From NCBI GenBank assembly GCA_913040905.1, contig CAJWIC010000039.1, positions 1-9,683 on the forward strand: 9,683 nucleotides of DNA, read 5' to 3'. A program made the position numbers and the translations under genes. Positions 7,291 through 9,683 of this stretch are shown here, piece after piece (position 1 is the first letter of the stretch; each line of letters begins with the position of its first letter). The notes below the pieces were generated by a model. That model made no database searches and was not told where the DNA came from. It was given only the letters and a program-made list of their open reading frames with translations. This DNA comes from an uncultured Synechococcus sp. GTDB lineage: Bacteria > Cyanobacteriota > Cyanobacteriia > PCC-6307 > Cyanobiaceae.

Positions 7291-8112
7291 ATGACCACCT
7301 CACAACTTCAAGCTGAACAACATCAGCTCTCGGACGACACCGCGATCTCGATTCAGAACGTCACCATCAGCTACGGCAGCTACGAAGCCGTCAAAAACGT
7401 CTATTGCGACGTTCCACAGGGGAAAGTCACGGCCTTCATCGGCCCCTCCGGTTGCGGTAAGTCGACGGTGCTGCGTTCCCTCAACCGGATGAACGATTTG
7501 ATCGAGGGCTGTTCTCTCAAGGGTCGTGTTCTGTTCGACGGCGTTGATCTCTACGGCGACAGCGTTGACCCGGTCGAAGTACGTCGCCGGATTGGCATGG
7601 TGTTTCAACAGCCCAACCCCTTCCCCAAGAGCATCTACGAGAACATCGCCTTCGGTGCCCGGATCAATGGCTTCACCGGCGACATGGATGAACTGGTGGA
7701 ACGGTCCCTGCGTCAGGCCGCTGTGTGGGATGAATGCAAGGACAAGCTGAATGAAAGTGGTTATTCCCTCTCGGGTGGGCAGCAGCAGCGCCTCTGCATT
7801 GCACGCACCATTGCGATTCAGCCTGAGGTGATCCTGATGGACGAACCCTGCTCAGCATTGGATCCGATCTCAACGCTGAAGATTGAGGAAACGATGCATG
7901 AACTCAAGAAGAGCTTCACCATCGTGATCGTGACCCACAACATGCAGCAGGCCGTTCGCGTCAGCGACATGACGGCGTTCTACAACGCCGAGGCTGTTGA
8001 AGGCGGAAGCGGAAAGGTGGGCTACCTGGTGGAATTCAACGAAACCGAGAAGATCTTCAATTCTCCTCAACAGCAGGCCACCCAGGACTATGTCTCGGGC
8101 CGATTTGGTTGA
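7291..8112 (+). CDS. pstB: Phosphate ABC transporter ATPase PstB
   Basis: Cytoplasmic ATPase that energises phosphate uptake through the PstC/PstA pore. The 273-residue product is a standard PstB: Walker [10 protein letters not shown] at 51-59, Q-loop near 106-107 (FQQPNPFP, a PstB-typical stretch), ABC signature LSGGQQQR at 160-167, Walker B VILMDEP at 180-186, D-loop SALD and H-loop His216 in THN. About 20 N-terminal residues before the first strand are variable. It follows pstA after a 69-bp pyrimidine-rich gap that lacks a visible Shine-Dalgarno sequence. It ends the pst operon: no pstS or phoU follows, and the next gene on the same strand is a ferredoxin beyond an antisense tRNA. Confidence 0.97.
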   Translation: MTTSQLQAEQHQLSDDTAISIQNVTISYGSYEAVKNVYCDVPQGKVTAFIGPSGCGKSTVLRSLNRMNDLIEGCSLKGRVLFDGVDLYGDSVDPVEVRRRIGMVFQQPNPFPKSIYENIAFGARINGFTGDMDELVERSLRQAAVWDECKDKLNESGYSLSGGQQQRLCIARTIAIQPEVILMDEPCSALDPISTLKIEETMHELKKSFTIVIVTHNMQQAVRVSDMTAFYNAEAVEGGSGKVGYLVEFNETEKIFNSPQQQATQDYVSGRFG

Positions 8113-8141
8113 TTGCTGAACCCCCGTTTTGAACCAGCAAG

Positions 8142-8160
8142 GGTGGATAACGCCACCTAT
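8142..8160 (+). terminator. Possible weak terminator of the pst operon
   Basis: About 30 bp after the pstB stop, GGTGG (8142-8146) can pair with CCACC (8153-8157) around a 6-nt loop. TATTTATTAG follows, a broken T-rich run rather than a clean one. The stem is only five GC-rich pairs, so termination would be partial at best. Confidence 0.35.
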
Positions 8161-8176
8161 TTATTAGAGATCAAGC

Positions 8177-8204
8177 AAAAAAAATCCGGTCCCTCGGGAC
8201 CGGA
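8177..8204 (-). terminator. Intrinsic terminator of tRNA-Ser
   Basis: On the minus strand, TCCGGTCC and GGACCGGA form a perfect 8-bp GC-rich stem with a 4-nt loop (8185-8204), followed at once by eight T residues (8184 down to 8177). It starts 4 nt beyond the tRNA 3' end. The T-run lies only on the minus-strand side, so it terminates leftward transcription and not the pst operon. Confidence 0.92.
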
Positions 8205-8208
8205 GAAG

Positions 8209-8295
8209 CGGAGAGCGAGGGATTCGAACCCTCGATAGAGTTGCCCCTATACAGCATTTCCAGTGCTGCGCCTTCGACCACTCGGCCAGCTCTCC
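8209..8295 (-). tRNA. tRNA-Ser (anticodon GGA)
   Basis: Folds as a class II tRNA of 87 nt read leftward. The acceptor strands GGAGAGC (from 8295) and GCTCTCC (ending at 8210) pair over seven bases, with G as discriminator base at 8209. The anticodon stem CAGCA/TGCTG encloses the loop CTGGAAA, giving anticodon GGA (8261-8259), which reads UCC and UCU. A long variable arm (GGGGCAACTC region) marks a serine tRNA. The T arm GAGGG-TTCGAAT-CCCTC is intact. CCA is not encoded and must be added after transcription. It lies antisense to the flanking pstB and ferredoxin genes. Confidence 0.95.
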
Positions 8296-8321
8296 ACCGG
8301 CTTTGAAATGGGGCAGATGCG

Positions 8322-8330
8322 AATGTAGCA
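8322..8330 (-). promoter_or_regulatory. Candidate extended -10 promoter of tRNA-Ser
   Basis: Minus-strand TGCTACATT fits the extended -10 pattern TGnTAnnnT. It lies 27 bp upstream of the mature tRNA 5' end, leaving a short leader for RNase P removal. No good -35 hexamer is seen, which an extended -10 can tolerate. It sits just before the start codon of the ferredoxin gene on the other strand. Confidence 0.4.
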
Positions 8331-8351
8331 GGGCGTTTCCAGTCGGGCCGG

Positions 8352-8720
8352 ATGGGCACCAGCCATCGAATCAGCATTCACTGGCGGCAGGAGAACCGAA
8401 CCATCACCCATGAGGTGCCCGAGGGCGAGTACATCCTCCACAGCTTCGAGCGCCAGGGTGATCCGTTGCCGTTTTCGTGCCGGAACGGCTGCTGCACCAG
8501 CTGTGCCGTGCGTGTGAAGAGTGGCGTTCTTGATCAACGGGAAGCGATGGGTCTCTCCCGGGAGCTCAGGGATCAGGGCTACGGCCTGCTCTGCGTGGCT
8601 CGTGCCGTGGGACCCCTCATCGCCGAAACCCAGGATGAAGATGAGGTCTACGAGCTCCAGTTCGGACGCCATTTCGGTCGAGGCAAGGTCACGGCTGGTC
8701 TCCCCCTCGACGAGGAATGA
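8352..8720 (+). CDS. Plant-type [2Fe-2S] ferredoxin, FdC2-like with C-terminal extension
   Basis: Small electron carrier with a plant-type 2Fe-2S cluster. The 122-residue product holds the ligands Cys43, Cys48, Cys51 and Cys81, in the pattern C-X4-C-X2-C-X29-C, within CRNGCCTSC and GYGLLC; Cys47 is an extra, non-ligand cysteine. It is longer than photosynthetic ferredoxin (about 97 residues). The C-terminal stretch QDEDEVYELQFGR (about 94-106) continues with HFGRG and closely resembles the extension of the FdC2 ferredoxins of cyanobacteria and chloroplasts, so I call it FdC2-like rather than PetF. Partner enzymes are not shown by the sequence. The ATG at 8352 has no clear Shine-Dalgarno sequence. 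No convincing promoter is seen between pstB and this gene, apart from the antisense tRNA. The stop lies 2 nt before the preferred start of the next gene. Confidence 0.88.
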   Translation: MGTSHRISIHWRQENRTITHEVPEGEYILHSFERQGDPLPFSCRNGCCTSCAVRVKSGVLDQREAMGLSRELRDQGYGLLCVARAVGPLIAETQDEDEVYELQFGRHFGRGKVTAGLPLDEE

Positions 8721-8722
8721 CG

Positions 8723-9610
8723 ATGAGCTCATCCCTCTGTGCAGCAGCGGCCCAAGCTGCTGGTCTCAGCGCCGACAGACTGGGCTCCTTGATGTCTGTG
8801 GCGCGGCAGGCTGCAGACGCTGGTGGAGCTGAGTTGATGCGCCACTACGGCCGCCTGAGCTCCATCGAGAGCAAGGGGCGCGTTGGTGATCTCGTCACCA
8901 ACGCCGATCTGGCGGCCGAACGCGTTGTTCTGGAGGTCCTCAACAGAGAGACACCGGACATCGCCGTTCTGGCTGAAGAAAGCGGTGCCGCTGGCGAGCA
9001 GGACGGGCTGCGTTGGTGCGTTGACCCCCTGGACGGCACCACCAACTTCACCCACGGATATCCCTTCTTCGCCACGTCGATCGGACTGACCTTCCGTCAA
9101 CAGCCGATCCTCGGGGCGATCGCCGTCCCGTTCCTGGGGGAGACGTACTGGGGGGCTCCTGGTCACGGCGCCCATTGCAACAGCAGCAGCATCCAGGTGA
9201 GCAGTTGCGACCGACTGGAGGACGCACTGTTGGTGACTGGATTCGCCTACGACCGCCACACCAGACTCGATAACAATTACGCCCAGTTCTGCTGGTTCAC
9301 CCATCGGACCCGAGGCGTCCGCCGTGGTGGAGCCGCAGCAGTGGATCTGGCCTTTGTGGCCGCTGGTCGACAGGACGGGTACTGGGAACGGGGACTCTCT
9401 CCCTGGGACCTAGCGGCTGGCGTAGCGCTTGTGGAACTGGCAGGAGGTCGGATCAGCGGATATGGGGGGGAGAAGTTTGATCTCCGCAGCGGTCGTGTGG
9501 TGGCTGCTGGCCCAGCTCTGCATCCGAGCATCGTGGACGTTCTGGCCCAGGTGAAACCATTGTCGGGTGATGCCTTCGGTGCCCCGGAGGTCACGGCCAT
9601 GGGATCCTGA
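8723..9610 (+). CDS. Inositol monophosphatase family (Mg2+-dependent phosphatase)
   Basis: Cytoplasmic metal-dependent sugar/inositol phosphatase of the SuhB/CysQ superfamily; the exact substrate cannot be read from the sequence. Numbered from the ATG at 8723 (295 residues), metal ligands are Glu85/Glu86 in LAEESG, Asp101 and Asp104 in WCVDPLDGTTNFTHG, and Asp229 in WERGLSPWDLAAG. All three signature motifs of the family are intact. GVRRGGAAAVDLAFVAAGR near 198-216 is the usual substrate-loop region. An upstream ATG at 8717 would overlap the ferredoxin stop by 4 nt, but the GAGG at 8712-8715 is spaced properly (7 nt) only for 8723. It lies between an FdC2-like ferredoxin gene and hisZ. A histidinol-phosphatase role of the IMPase type is possible given hisZ next door, but that is only context. 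Confidence 0.9.
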   Translation: MSSSLCAAAAQAAGLSADRLGSLMSVARQAADAGGAELMRHYGRLSSIESKGRVGDLVTNADLAAERVVLEVLNRETPDIAVLAEESGAAGEQDGLRWCVDPLDGTTNFTHGYPFFATSIGLTFRQQPILGAIAVPFLGETYWGAPGHGAHCNSSSIQVSSCDRLEDALLVTGFAYDRHTRLDNNYAQFCWFTHRTRGVRRGGAAAVDLAFVAAGRQDGYWERGLSPWDLAAGVALVELAGGRISGYGGEKFDLRSGRVVAAGPALHPSIVDVLAQVKPLSGDAFGAPEVTAMGS

Positions 9611-9632
9611 GGCAACGCCGAGAATTGCGGAG

Positions 9633-9683
9633 ATGGCGCTGCAACCTGCAGCTGGCGCAAAGGATCTGAATCCACGTCAGGTG
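9633..9683 (+). CDS. hisZ: ATP phosphoribosyltransferase regulatory subunit, N-terminal fragment
   Basis: The first 17 codons of a gene that continues past the window edge. The peptide begins MALQPAAGAKDLNP, the characteristic opening of cyanobacterial HisZ, a histidyl-tRNA-synthetase-like protein that activates the short form of HisG in the first step of histidine synthesis. It starts 22 bp after the phosphatase stop on the same strand, and a GGAG abuts the ATG. Only the N-terminus is visible, so domain content cannot be checked. Confidence 0.65.
   Translation, partial: MALQPAAGAKDLNPRQV

Noticed and set aside
8223..8253. Plus-strand promoter-like pair TTCGAA and TATACA within the tRNA
   Set aside because: The spacing is 19 bp and both elements are explained by conserved tRNA sequence (T arm and anticodon/variable arm region).
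8171..8377. Minus-strand open frame across the tRNA-Ser region
   Set aside because: It is the tRNA, terminator and leader read as protein; the tRNA structure explains the sequence.

Overview
The window looks like a core chromosomal stretch from a marine picocyanobacterium, most likely a GC-rich marine Synechococcus or Cyanobium-type strain. The basis is the protein set: a divergent cyanobacterial DnaK with an acidic tail, a DUF3110 protein, an FdC2-type ferredoxin and the N-terminus of a cyanobacterial-type HisZ. Moderately high GC and densely packed genes fit as well. The species assignment is inference from protein resemblance; no search was run.

Layout. Positions 48-947 (+) hold mtnP, the methylthioadenosine phosphorylase of methionine salvage. 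It meets, tail to tail and with a 10-bp overlap, a leftward four-gene operon at 5206-938 (-): dnaK (DnaK1-like Hsp70), a zinc-finger-less J-protein, a DUF3110 protein and murQ (MurNAc-6-phosphate etherase). The start codons of these genes overlap or nearly touch the preceding stops. The first two genes form a dedicated Hsp70/J-protein pair; the last two are of unclear functional relation to it.

A 138-bp divergent spacer (5207-5344) separates dnaK from a rightward phosphate-uptake operon, pstC-pstA-pstB (5345-8112). The spacer carries a candidate tandem Pho box, which would put the transporter under phosphate-starvation control by the PhoB/SphR response regulator. The periplasmic phosphate-binding protein gene (pstS) and phoU are not in the window.

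Downstream of pstB, on the opposite strand, lies tRNA-Ser(GGA) with a very clear intrinsic terminator and a candidate extended -10 promoter. Next comes a rightward group: an FdC2-like [2Fe-2S] ferredoxin, an inositol-monophosphatase family protein and the first 17 codons of hisZ, which runs off the window. No intergenic stretch exceeds 300 bp, and I see no mobile element, CRISPR array, prophage or origin.

I did not find a clearly new biological system. The points most worth a second look are the chaperone/DUF3110/MurQ operon, the duplicated Trp-Asp tail of DnaK, the FdC2-type ferredoxin coupled to a phosphatase gene, the Pho box in the dnaK/pstC spacer, and the tRNA lying antisense between pstB and the ferredoxin gene.
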